From: Chloroflexota bacterium
GTDB taxonomy: Bacteria; Chloroflexota; Limnocylindria; Limnocylindrales; CSP1-4
Length of the DNA stretch: 8,165 nucleotides
Assembly (NCBI GenBank): GCA_004298915.1
Contig: SCTE01000482.1
Coordinates: 1-8,165, forward strand
Direction of reading: 5' to 3'
Positions 1 through 6,089 of this stretch are shown piece after piece; the first letter of the stretch is position 1; each line of letters opens with the position of its first letter. Both the position numbers and the translations under genes were made by a program. The notes below the pieces were generated by a model. That model saw only the letters and a program-made list of their open reading frames with translations, ran no database searches and was not told the origin of the DNA.

Positions 1-1988
1 GCGGTGCCGGCCAGATCCCGAACGGTCAGCCGGACGGTGTACACACCGGTGAGCGAAACTGGAGCCCAGGTGGCCAGGGTGCCGCCGGCCGACACCTGGC
101 TGGTGTAGGTGCCGATCTGCGTCCATGCGGACGGCGTGGCGCCCGCGCCGTACTCGAGCTGGTACTCCTTGAAGCTCGCGGCGTCCGTCGCGGTTCCGGT
201 GATGACGATGCTCCCCGCCAACGGAGCATTCGCGAGCGGTGCGGCGACCGCGCCGGTCGGGCTCGTCGTGTCGACAAGAACCGATCCGGACGTGGACGCG
301 CCGACCTTGCCGCCCGAGTTCGTGAGCGTCTGCACCCAGCGGTAGCAGTAGCCATTGAGAAGGCCCGTCACCGCCACCGGGGAGGCTGCGGTTGATGCCG
401 TGCCGTCATTGGCGAACGCGAGCCCAGCGCAGGTCCCCGATGTCGCGACCGCGGCGCGCTGACGCTGGAGAGACCGGGCCGTGATCGTCAGCCCTGAGCC
501 CGGCGCTTCGGTCCACGCGACCGAGTAGGTCGTTGCGGTCTGGATGCCGGTGGTGCCCTCGTTGGGTGTCGTGAAGTCCGCCGTTGGGCTCGCCGCGGAA
601 TACGTGACGTAGCCCGACGTCGTCGAACTCTGATTGCCGGCCCCGTCGGTCAGGGTCTGCACCCAGTAGTAGCACTTGTTCGTTGTCAGCGTGGCGCTGA
701 CTGGCGATGCTGTGGTGACCGCCGAACCATCGTTGGCGAAGGTCAATCCCGAGCACGACCCGCTCGTCCACGCCGCGACCTTCCGCTGCAGGGACCGCCC
801 GGTGAGGGCGCTGCCGCCGGTGTCCGCCTCGACCCAGGCGACCGAGTAGGCCGCGGCATTGGCGTTCGTCGTCGTTCCTTCGTTGGGCGTCGTGAAGTCC
901 GTCGTCGGGGCGGAGGTATCGAACTTGATCGTTCCAGAGGTATCGAGCAGGGCGACATTGCCGTTCTGGTCGGTCGCATTCAAGAGCCATTGATAGCAGT
1001 TGCCGGACACGAGATTCTGGTTGACGTTGTTCGTGTTGGGGGTGACCCCGGTCGTCAGACTGCCGCTCGCGGGATCGTTGGCAAAGGACCCACTGCAGCT
1101 GCCGCCCGCGAGCGGGGCGATCTGGCGCTGAAGGGACCAGCCGTTCGCCCCGCCGAAGCTCGCGAGATTGTCCGTGGCGGCGAATGACACGGTGAATGGG
1201 TTGGCCGCCGCGCGGAACGCCACGGTTCCCTCGTTGGGTGTCGTGAAGTCGCCCACCGGCTTCTCGTTGTCGTACACGATCGATTGGGTCGTTCCGGTCG
1301 CGTCGATGGTGATCGTGTCGCAGTTGGCACCCGGGCGATTGTCGGTATTCGTCGTCACGAACGACTTGCCGGTCAGGTTGACCTGGCCACCGTAGTACGA
1401 GCCACAGTCGTTGTGCACGAAGCTGAAGTCCCCGTCGGTGGTGTGGGCCGCATTGGCCTGAAACATCCCCTGGCCGTCGAGCGTGATCGACATCGCATAT
1501 TCGGCGTCGTAGTCGGGGCAGTCGGCGGTCGAATTGGCCTTGAGGTAGTCGGTCGATCCGATCGCCCAGTTGCACGCCACCGATTGCGAGTTGATCAGGT
1601 TTCCCCAGGCGTAGTTGCCCACGCTGCCAGTCGTATTCCACGCGAGACCGTCATAGCGGAAGTACAGGGTGCACGCCCAATCGTCATCAACGTTGCTGAT
1701 GTAGCCCGACACGACACCCGTCGTGGTCCGGCTGATGGCGGTGGTCGATGCCGAGTTCGCCGTCAGCCGTCCGGTGAAGGCCGGATTGGGGGTCGCGCAG
1801 AACGACGCATCGGCCTCCTGGGGCCCAAGCCCGAAGGGCAGGGCACTGACGGGAGGTTCCCCGGGGGCGCGTTGACTCGGGGGAACAGCGTTCCAGGCGA
1901 CCGACGTTGCAGTCAGGACGAGGACAGCCAGCGCGACCCGAACGCGCGGCAGGAGGCGAGGTCGCGAGCCCACCGCGACGGGGCTCAT
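1..1988 (-). CDS. Secreted Ig-repeat surface protein, C-terminus outside window
   Basis: The open frame begins at ATG 1988 and is still open at base 1, giving at least 662 residues. The first 35 or so residues are a signal peptide: an arginine-rich n-region followed by the hydrophobic stretch VALAVLVLTATSVAW. Residues about 55-245 form an unassigned domain rich in Asn, Thr and Asp with several Cys (FCATPNP, WACTLYF, ADCPDYD, HNDCGSY). Three tandem repeats follow, starting at residues 247, 364 and 471. Each opens with DFTTPNEGT and carries a SLQR motif, a Cys-Gly/FAND motif and a CY(Y/Q/R)W motif; the last two continue with VQTLT. From about residue 578 comes another Ig-like domain with EYQLEYG and YTVRLTVRD. 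The paired Cys in each repeat suggest disulfides outside the cell. The start is fixed by an ATGA overlap with the gene upstream; no clear Shine-Dalgarno is seen. Role is inferred only: adhesion or cell-surface structure. No sorting signal is visible because the end is missing. Confidence 0.85.
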   Translation of the reverse strand, partial: MSPVAVGSRPRLLPRVRVALAVLVLTATSVAWNAVPPSQRAPGEPPVSALPFGLGPQEADASFCATPNPAFTGRLTANSASTTAISRTTTGVVSGYISNVDDDWACTLYFRYDGLAWNTTGSVGNYAWGNLINSQSVACNWAIGSTDYLKANSTADCPDYDAEYAMSITLDGQGMFQANAAHTTDGDFSFVHNDCGSYYGGQVNLTGKSFVTTNTDNRPGANCDTITIDATGTTQSIVYDNEKPVGDFTTPNEGTVAFRAAANPFTVSFAATDNLASFGGANGWSLQRQIAPLAGGSCSGSFANDPASGSLTTGVTPNTNNVNQNLVSGNCYQWLLNATDQNGNVALLDTSGTIKFDTSAPTTDFTTPNEGTTTNANAAAYSVAWVEADTGGSALTGRSLQRKVAAWTSGSCSGLTFANDGSAVTTASPVSATLTTNKCYYWVQTLTDGAGNQSSTTSGYVTYSAASPTADFTTPNEGTTGIQTATTYSVAWTEAPGSGLTITARSLQRQRAAVATSGTCAGLAFANDGTASTAASPVAVTGLLNGYCYRWVQTLTNSGGKVGASTSGSVLVDTTSPTGAVAAPLANAPLAGSIVITGTATDAASFKEYQLEYGAGATPSAWTQIGTYTSQVSAGGTLATWAPVSLTGVYTVRLTVRDLAGT
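260..578 (-). repeat. Ig-like protein repeat, copy 3
   Basis: Third repeat, starting at residue 471 and about 107 residues long. It opens with DFTTPNEGT and contains RSLQRQ, CAGLAFANDG and CYRWVQTLTN. Its end is approximate and runs into a different Ig-like domain. Confidence 0.75.
580..899 (-). repeat. Ig-like protein repeat, copy 2
   Basis: Second repeat, residues 364-470 (107 residues). It opens with DFTTPNEGT and contains RSLQRK, CSGLTFANDG and CYYWVQTLTD. The DNA encoding the opening motif is nearly identical in all three copies (positions 556-578, 877-899 and 1228-1250), more than expected from protein conservation alone. Confidence 0.8.
901..1250 (-). repeat. Ig-like protein repeat, copy 1
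   Basis: First of three in-frame tandem repeats of the surface protein, residues 247-363 (117 residues). It opens with DFTTPNEGT at the 1250 end and contains WSLQRQ, a CSGSFAND motif and CYQWLLNATD. It is about ten residues longer than the other two and the most diverged. Confidence 0.8.
1985..1988 (-). promoter_or_regulatory. ATGA stop/start overlap (translational coupling)
   Basis: Read on the minus strand, the stop TGA (1987-1985) of the LppX-like gene shares two bases with the start ATG (1988-1986) of the surface-protein gene. With no visible Shine-Dalgarno for the second gene, termination-reinitiation is the likely way it is translated. Confidence 0.75.
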
Positions 1989-2866
1989 GGCTTGACCGCC
2001 GGGGCCAAGGTGGGATCCGGTTTCGGCAGGCCAGGACTCGTGTCGTAGCGGATCTCGATGGTCACGTCGACCAGGAGGTCGTACACGGCCATGCGGAGGT
2101 TCTGGGCCACCGCGTGGATGCCGATCAGTCGACCGTTGGTGTCGACGGTGAACTGCATTGCGCCGACGAGCTTGGTGAACGACGAGGCATCGACGGCCAT
2201 GAGACCCGGGACATTGCCCACGGCTCCGGTCGCATCGAAGGTCGTCTGGGTTGTCCCATTGACGATCGTCGTCTTGGTCAGCGAAGCGTTCTGAGCCTCG
2301 CGGAGCAGCGTCGGCAGGAGGCCAAGGGTGACGGTGTCGAACCCAATGCCGGGCGGATTGGCGGTCACGTACCAGCCATCCCCGTCATTCCGATACGTCA
2401 CGCCCTTTGCCGTCAGCGCTTCGAGGGTGACCGGCGCATTCACGAAGTCCGGTGCTGCCTTCTCGGTGGCGGGACCGCGACGCATTTCCAGCCACAGGCC
2501 GTCCGGCGTTGCCGACCCATCGGCAATGACGGCACCCACGTAGTACTGGTCGGCAAAGCCCAGCGACTTGTAGCGATCGACCGGATCCGGGATTTCGACC
2601 TTCGGTCCGCCGGGCTTCGCCTGGAGGGTCGACCGTTCGACCACCGTGAAGGTGAAGCCGCTCCCGCCTACACCAAGCGCGGCAGCGACTTCGTCGGCCG
2701 CCAAGGACAGCCTTGCGGCAGCCGGAAGATCAGCCCCAACCTGTGGGTCCGCCGGGGCCAAGGAGGTGATGGCTCGAAGCCCGAAGACGCCGATGAGCAG
2801 GATGCCCGGTGTGAGGGTCCCGACGATCCGGACGCCCATTCGCGCACGTCTGAGCAGGCTCGCCAT
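1985..2866 (-). CDS. Exported LppX/LprAFG-like protein
   Basis: A 293-residue protein. The frame is open much further upstream (to 3304), but the part before 2866 crosses the intergenic region and the recombinase gene, so ATG 2866 is chosen; a G-rich stretch (GGGGGTG) lies a few bases before it. Residues 1-10 are basic (MASLLRRARM), followed by a hydrophobic segment at about 12-35 (VRIVGTLTPGILLIGVFGL) that is a signal peptide or membrane anchor; no lipobox Cys is visible. The mature part alternates hydrophobic beta strands with statements such as DGLWLEMRR, GVTYRNDGDGWYV, FTKLVGAMQFTVDTNGRLIGI and DVTIEIRYD. This layout resembles the LolA/LppX/LprAFG-like fold, which binds lipids or glycolipids at the cell envelope; that assignment is inferred from pattern, not a strong match. 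Its TGA overlaps the ATG of the surface-protein gene, so the two are co-translated and likely act together at the cell surface. Confidence 0.8.
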   Translation of the reverse strand: MASLLRRARMGVRIVGTLTPGILLIGVFGLRAITSLAPADPQVGADLPAAARLSLAADEVAAALGVGGSGFTFTVVERSTLQAKPGGPKVEIPDPVDRYKSLGFADQYYVGAVIADGSATPDGLWLEMRRGPATEKAAPDFVNAPVTLEALTAKGVTYRNDGDGWYVTANPPGIGFDTVTLGLLPTLLREAQNASLTKTTIVNGTTQTTFDATGAVGNVPGLMAVDASSFTKLVGAMQFTVDTNGRLIGIHAVAQNLRMAVYDLLVDVTIEIRYDTSPGLPKPDPTLAPAVKP

Positions 2867-2944
2867 TGCGCACCCCCGACACCACCTGGACGCTCCCCAC
2901 GAGGCTCCCAAGGTCAGCCGTTCGCGCTCCGGCTTCCGGGCCGA

Positions 2945-2973
2945 ACAGTGGGGGCGGCAGCAGCTGATGTCAA
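2945..2973 (-). promoter_or_regulatory. Candidate promoter of the exported-protein pair
   Basis: On the minus strand a perfect TTGACA (2973-2968) lies 17 bases before CACTGT (2950-2945), a weak -10. It is about 80 bases upstream of ATG 2866. The -35 is convincing; the -10 is poor, so the site is tentative. Confidence 0.35.
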
Positions 2974-3008
2974 TAGGAGAAACGCCAAGCCTTCTTCCGA
3001 TTGCCTTG

Positions 3009-3038
3009 TTGCATTTACACCCACAGATGACGTAATAT
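3009..3038 (+). promoter_or_regulatory. Leaderless promoter of the recombinase gene
   Basis: TTGCAT (3009-3014) and TAATAT (3033-3038) are spaced by 18 bases. A transcript starting the usual six to seven bases after the -10 would begin at about 3045, which is the A of the recombinase ATG. No Shine-Dalgarno is present. The sequence is a sharp AT-rich dip in otherwise GC-rich DNA. Leaderless mRNAs are common in Actinomycetota and are reported from other high-GC phyla. Confidence 0.55.
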
Positions 3039-3046
3039 AACGTCAT
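3027..3046. repeat. 20-bp near-palindrome over -10 box and start codon
   Basis: ATGACGTAATATAACGTCAT: two perfect 7-bp arms (ATGACGT / ACGTCAT) around a 6-bp AATATA centre. The left arm abuts the -10 box and the right arm contains the first bases of the recombinase start codon. It could be an operator for autoregulation, or, since 7-bp arms around a 6-bp centre resemble tyrosine-recombinase core sites, a binding site of the recombinase itself. Confidence 0.65.
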
Positions 3047-4274
3047 GAAGCCACCCCAAGTTTGCGGGACGTCGGGCCGCCGGCGGATCCGGGCCAAGCA
3101 TCGGACCGGGCGGTCGGCCGCCGAGGGCAGACTGGAACGCGGCCGGCTGTCAGACGCCGAAAGCGCGCTGGCGCCGGCCCCGCCGGCCGCCCTCGAGCCA
3201 CTGATCGCGACGTTCATCGCGACGTTCGGCGTGGCCTGGCGGCCGACGACACGGCGCAAGCACGCCGACGACTTCGCCCGGCTCACAAACTGGTTGCAGG
3301 CCACGGGTCGGCCGGTGACCCTCGCCTCGTTCGACTTCCTGACCCTGGCCGCCTATGTCGCGGATCTCCGGGCGCGGCCCAAGGTCCGCGGGGTCTGGCG
3401 TCCCGACCTCAACGTCGCTGCCCGGACCATCGAACGGGGTCCTGTCGAGACGCTCTCGGCCAATAGCGTGAACGCATATGTCCGGCCGCTCCGTTCGCTC
3501 GCGATCTGGATGGCCGACGAGGGCATCCTTCCCCAGAACCCGTTCCGGCGGTCCCGTCGGCGCTCAGCCTACGATCCCCTCCTCCCGACGGAAGACACGC
3601 CACCCAAGGGCGCGTCGCTCGAGGACTTCCGGGCGCTCGAACGCGGCTGTGCCGGCAATCGCCCGATTGACCTGCGTGATCGGGCGATTGTGTCGATCCT
3701 CATGACCACCGCGGCCCGGAATTCGAGCGTCCGACTGCTCCGGATCGGCGACGTCGATACCGAGCGATCGGTCATCCGGTTTCGACGGGCCAAGGGCGCC
3801 AAGACGTTCGACATCGCGCTCCATCGCGATTCCGCGGTCGCCGTGCTCGAGTACCTCGCCTTCGGGCGGCCAAACCTGGTTGGCTCGGCTGCACCGCCCG
3901 CCGACGATGAGGTGCTCTTCGTGTCGACCGCGCCGGGTGCCGCACGCCGACCGTTGAGCACGAGATCGCTGTCCTGGATGCTGACCCGCGCCTACCACCG
4001 AGGCGGTGGGACCCTGTCGCACTTCGGCTCGCATCGCATCCGCCATGGCACGGCCACGCTCCTCGTCAACAACGGCATGGGTCTCGAAGAGGTCAGCCGG
4101 TACCTCGGACATAGCTCGACCGGACCGACTCGCCGATATGCCCAACAGACGCCGGGCGCGCTGGGCATCCATGCCGCCGATGCCCTGGCCCGCGCCGGGT
4201 TGGCAAGCGGTTCGGGAGGGCGGGCCGAGGAGCCTACGGCTCTGCCAGGCGGCGAGTCATGGGATCCACGATGA
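3045..4274 (+). CDS. Tyrosine recombinase / integrase
   Basis: A 409-residue site-specific recombinase that cuts and rejoins DNA through a 3'-phosphotyrosine. After a basic, probably disordered N-terminus (residues 1-48), residues 50-165 form the SAM-like core-binding domain (TRRKHADDFARLTNWL; NAYVRPLRSLAIWMADEGI, linked to NPFRR). The catalytic domain covers about 190-385. All active-site residues can be placed: Arg225 (TTAARNSSVRLL), beta-hairpin Lys250 or Lys253 (RRAKGAK), His330-x-x-Arg333 (SHRIRH), His356 (YLGHSS) and nucleophile Tyr365 (TRRYAQ). It should therefore be active. Length is normal for phage- or island-type integrases and longer than XerC/D (about 300), because of the N-terminal extension and a loop near residues 111-136. 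ATG 3045 fits the leaderless promoter. No tRNA gene or obvious attachment-site repeat is seen nearby, so its target is unknown. Confidence 0.9.
   Translation: MKPPQVCGTSGRRRIRAKHRTGRSAAEGRLERGRLSDAESALAPAPPAALEPLIATFIATFGVAWRPTTRRKHADDFARLTNWLQATGRPVTLASFDFLTLAAYVADLRARPKVRGVWRPDLNVAARTIERGPVETLSANSVNAYVRPLRSLAIWMADEGILPQNPFRRSRRRSAYDPLLPTEDTPPKGASLEDFRALERGCAGNRPIDLRDRAIVSILMTTAARNSSVRLLRIGDVDTERSVIRFRRAKGAKTFDIALHRDSAVAVLEYLAFGRPNLVGSAAPPADDEVLFVSTAPGAARRPLSTRSLSWMLTRAYHRGGGTLSHFGSHRIRHGTATLLVNNGMGLEEVSRYLGHSSTGPTRRYAQQTPGALGIHAADALARAGLASGSGGRAEEPTALPGGESWDPR
4271..4274 (+). promoter_or_regulatory. ATGA overlap, recombinase to small protein
   Basis: The recombinase stop TGA (4272-4274) overlaps the ATG (4271-4273) of the following small gene. 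This favours ATG 4271 over the in-frame ATG at 4259 and implies coupled translation. Confidence 0.65.
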
Positions 4275-4555
4275 CCGATGTCGATGCCCTCGTCCGGCGC
4301 CTTGCGTCCGCTGGGCCACGAGGCTTCCGCGACTATCCCGGCGAGGAGCAGGCGTGGCGCGGCCGGCTCGCGCTCATGGCCGTGTGCGCCGGTGCCTCGC
4401 CCGCGTACGCCTGGGCGATCGCCCTCGCGCCTGATGTAGGTGGCTCGGATGTCGAAGGCCAGCGGGCGGTGGCGGATGTCTCCGATGACGACCTCGCTGA
4501 GGCGCTCCTGCGGGAGGGCGTTCGGATCGACGACCTTCTGCCCTACCTCGGCTAG
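4271..4555 (+). CDS. Small acidic protein coupled to the recombinase
   Basis: A 94-residue protein that I do not recognise. It has no signal peptide or long hydrophobic segment, so it is probably cytoplasmic. It is rich in Ala, Asp, Glu and Leu and looks largely helical: an N-terminal helix (MTDVDALVRRLASAG), a central segment with GEEQAWRGRLALMAVCAG, and an acidic C-terminal part (DVSDDDLAEALL, then RIDDLLPYLG). There is one Cys and no metal-binding pattern. The ATGA overlap with the recombinase suggests it works with it, for example as a directionality factor or accessory protein, but it lacks the basic winged-helix look of typical excisionases. An in-frame ATG at 4259 would add four residues. 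Its 3' end may touch the decayed hsdR remnant on the other strand. Confidence 0.6.
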   Translation: MTDVDALVRRLASAGPRGFRDYPGEEQAWRGRLALMAVCAGASPAYAWAIALAPDVGGSDVEGQRAVADVSDDDLAEALLREGVRIDDLLPYLG

Positions 4556-4778
4556 GCGAGCGGTCTCTTCTCGCAGGGAGCATCGCATGGCCCGCGACGG
4601 TCGCCAGTCGAGGGAAGCGTTTTCGCGAACCCTGCGGGCGACCTCCTACGCGATGAGCCCTAGGCTCGCCGTGGCTGAGCACCTCGTTGTCGCTCTGGTT
4701 CAATGCCACCGCGTCGTAGAAGGCGAGCTCCGCCACCGAGATGCCGCCCGGCGTGACCCGCTTGTCGTCGTCGATGGG
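4540..4778 (-). pseudogene. hsdR: Relic of type I restriction subunit HsdR, C-terminus
   Basis: Read on the minus strand from about 4778, one frame gives DDDKRVTPGGISVAELAFYD, continuing AVALNQSDNEVLSHGEP to about 4662. The next frame then continues LGLIA-stop-EVARRVRENASLDW and, less clearly, MRCSLR...ARLAEVG to about 4540. Order and spacing match the C-terminal helical region of type I restriction R subunits, whose family pattern includes ELAFYDAxAxNExA, then LRxIAxELVxxVRxNxxxDW and RAxLR. HsdR is the motor and nuclease subunit. Only about 70-80 of its roughly 1000 residues remain. Damage seen: a frameshift near 4662-4665 and a TAG at 4648-4646 where the family has Arg or Lys. The motor and nuclease domains are missing, and the lipoprotein gene occupies the DNA where they would lie. 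It cannot be functional. Recognised from memory of the family; an alignment would be needed to fix the ends. Confidence 0.65.
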
Positions 4779-4824
4779 ACACGCACCGATCCCAGCGCGC
4801 TGTGCGCCCGACCGTGCCTTGAAC

Positions 4825-5751
4825 CTATGGCACGAACCTCATGTTGATCGCGTCGACCGCGGGCACAGTGTCCTTGGTTCCGAGGACCGTCTGATACGAG
4901 TACGTCCCCGCCCCGCGGCCGACAAATTCGATGATGTCGTCGGCAAGGAGCGGATCGGCGCTCGAATAGGTCAGCCAGACGACATCGCTCCAGGAACCTG
5001 AGCTGGCGCGCGTGACGAGCACGAGGGCGCCGCCCGGGACGACCTGCAGAACTTCCGCGCGGTAGTAGAGCAACGAGTCCCGGTAGTCCTCGGGATGTCG
5101 AAGAAGCGTCTTGTACGCGATCGTCGATGCCTTGTCGATGAGCTGCTCGACCGATTGCTGCCCGATTGGCGGATCGACAGCGCCGCCGCTGACCACGCCG
5201 GTGGCCGGCAGGCCGATGCGATTCTGGACGAACCACGTCTGTATTCCAGCGAACCCAAAGATGTCGGCATAGACCGCGACCTCGAGATTGGCGGCCGTGA
5301 TCGCAAAGACAACGCTCGGCTGGTCCGCACAACCGCCGCCGAAGCCAACGACCGCTCCACCAACGATGAGGTCGCCCTGGGCCATATCGAGGAGATCGCA
5401 AGACGAGGCACCGAGGCGCTCTCGTACGTCGGCACGGAGGGCATCGGGGGCCGCCCAGTGCGCGATGTAGAGGTCGATCCCGAGCTTGCAGTCGATCTCG
5501 GGATCGGCATCGCTGAGGTCCATGCCGAGGCACTTGGAGCGGAGATCCGCCGGCACAAGAGCGGTGAGCGTGGGGTCAGCGGGAACCGGCGTCGGTGCTG
5601 GCAGGGTCGGCAGTGGTCGTGGCGTCACAACGACCCGCGGCGTGGTAGACGGCGATCGCACTGGGCCCGGTGCCGTACCGGCGCAGCCCGCGAGAGTCAC
5701 AGCGACCACCAACGCGACCGATGTGACCGCGATGCCACGATGCACGACCAC
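4825..5751 (-). CDS. Lipoprotein with C-terminal OB-fold-like domain
   Basis: A 308-residue secreted lipoprotein. The start is GTG 5751: AGGAGG lies five bases upstream, while the further open frame to 5805 overlaps the promoter. Residues 1-22 are a lipoprotein signal peptide with lipobox LAG-Cys23, so it is lipid-anchored outside the membrane. A Pro/Thr-rich linker follows (about 28-60). Residues 62-180 form a domain with four Cys (74, 88, 118, 141), probably two disulfides; its opening LVPADLRSKC resembles a domain attached to actinobacterial and Chloroflexota envelope proteins (weak inference). Residues about 212-304 match the OB-fold-like domain seen in many Gram-positive lipoproteins: YKTLLRHPEDYRD, then YRAEVLQVV, VVWLTY, DDIIEFVG and GTYSYQTVLG...TVPAVDA. 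The ligand of that domain is not established. The promoter lies just upstream and shares its DNA with repeats near the divergent XRE regulator gene, which may control it. Confidence 0.85.
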   Translation of the reverse strand: MVVHRGIAVTSVALVVAVTLAGCAGTAPGPVRSPSTTPRVVVTPRPLPTLPAPTPVPADPTLTALVPADLRSKCLGMDLSDADPEIDCKLGIDLYIAHWAAPDALRADVRERLGASSCDLLDMAQGDLIVGGAVVGFGGGCADQPSVVFAITAANLEVAVYADIFGFAGIQTWFVQNRIGLPATGVVSGGAVDPPIGQQSVEQLIDKASTIAYKTLLRHPEDYRDSLLYYRAEVLQVVPGGALVLVTRASSGSWSDVVWLTYSSADPLLADDIIEFVGRGAGTYSYQTVLGTKDTVPAVDAINMRFVP

Positions 5752-5756
5752 GAGTA

Positions 5757-5762
5757 CCTCCT
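5757..5762 (-). promoter_or_regulatory. Shine-Dalgarno site of the lipoprotein gene
   Basis: A perfect AGGAGG (5762-5757) lies five bases before GTG 5751 and eleven before a second GTG at 5745. It settles the start and rules out the longer frame from 5805. Confidence 0.85.
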
Positions 5763-5776
5763 GCGCGAGGTGGCCG

Positions 5777-5805
5777 ACCCTAGCGCATTGGGGCTCGTAT
5801 GTCAC
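5777..5805 (-). promoter_or_regulatory. Promoter of the lipoprotein gene
   Basis: On the minus strand, GTGACA (5805-5800) and TAGGGT (5782-5777) are separated by exactly 17 bases. The predicted transcription start at about 5770 leaves a short leader that contains the AGGAGG site. The -35 overlaps two of the CGTAT repeats. Confidence 0.7.
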
Positions 5806-5820
5806 GTATAAGGGACGTAT
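5796..5820. repeat. Three CGTAT direct repeats, candidate operator
   Basis: CGTAT occurs at 5796-5800, 5805-5809 and 5816-5820, starts 9 and 11 bases apart, so roughly one helical turn. The last two are ACGTAT. They lie in the divergent gap between the lipoprotein and the XRE regulator and cover the lipoprotein -35. A possible plus-strand -10 (TATAAG, 5807-5812) for the regulator sits in the same block, without a good -35. The repeats are a candidate operator of the XRE protein. Confidence 0.45.
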
Positions 5821-5852
5821 CGCAGACGGGACGCGGCGTCTAGCGTCGAGAC

Positions 5853-6089
5853 ATGCCTGCCCCGCCCGACCCGATCAGTGCTGCATTCGGTGCCGCGCTA
5901 CGTGAGGTTCGGAGTTTGCGCGGCGTCTCACAGGAAGTCCTGGCCCAGCGAGCGCAGGTGCAGCGGACCTACGTCGTCGACGTGGAGCAAGGACGCCGCA
6001 ACCTGACGCTGCGGAACATCGTTCGGCTTGCGCGGGCACTTGATGTCAGCCTGGCCGAACTCATGGGTAGGGTCGACGGGCGCTTGTAG
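5853..6089 (+). CDS. XRE-family regulator resembling R-M controller proteins
   Basis: A 78-residue protein made almost entirely of one helix-turn-helix domain of the XRE/Cro-C1 type (residues 11-73). Helix 2 is SQEVLAQRA (26-34) and the recognition helix lies at QRTYVVDVEQGRRN (37-50), followed by TLRNIVRLARALDVSLAELM. Size, the RTY...ERG/EQG-RN motif and the single-domain form match the controller (C) proteins of type II restriction-modification systems and related small SinR-like repressors. C proteins bind as dimers and control their own gene and the nuclease gene. No intact restriction or methylase gene is in the window; only an hsdR relic lies 1.1 kb away. Its likely target here is the divergent lipoprotein promoter. 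The Shine-Dalgarno is weak. An ordinary XRE repressor remains possible. Confidence 0.85.
   Translation: MPAPPDPISAAFGAALREVRSLRGVSQEVLAQRAQVQRTYVVDVEQGRRNLTLRNIVRLARALDVSLAELMGRVDGRL

Noticed and set aside
406..1641. Long 411-codon minus-strand frame rich in Arg, Gln and Gly inside the surface-protein region
   Set aside because: It is an out-of-frame shadow. The frame from ATG 1988 has a signal peptide, repeats and natural composition over the whole stretch.
1284..3040. Long plus-strand frames opposite the two exported-protein genes
   Set aside because: Composition is Arg/Gly/His-rich without motifs or start signals, as expected for the antisense of GC-rich genes.
2867..3304. Upstream extension of the LppX-like gene to 3304
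   Set aside because: It would run through the divergent promoter region and the recombinase start, and would place the signal peptide in the middle of the protein.
5752..5805. Extended N-terminus of the lipoprotein from GTG 5805
   Set aside because: It overlaps the promoter and lies before the AGGAGG site; it would also bury the lipoprotein signal peptide.
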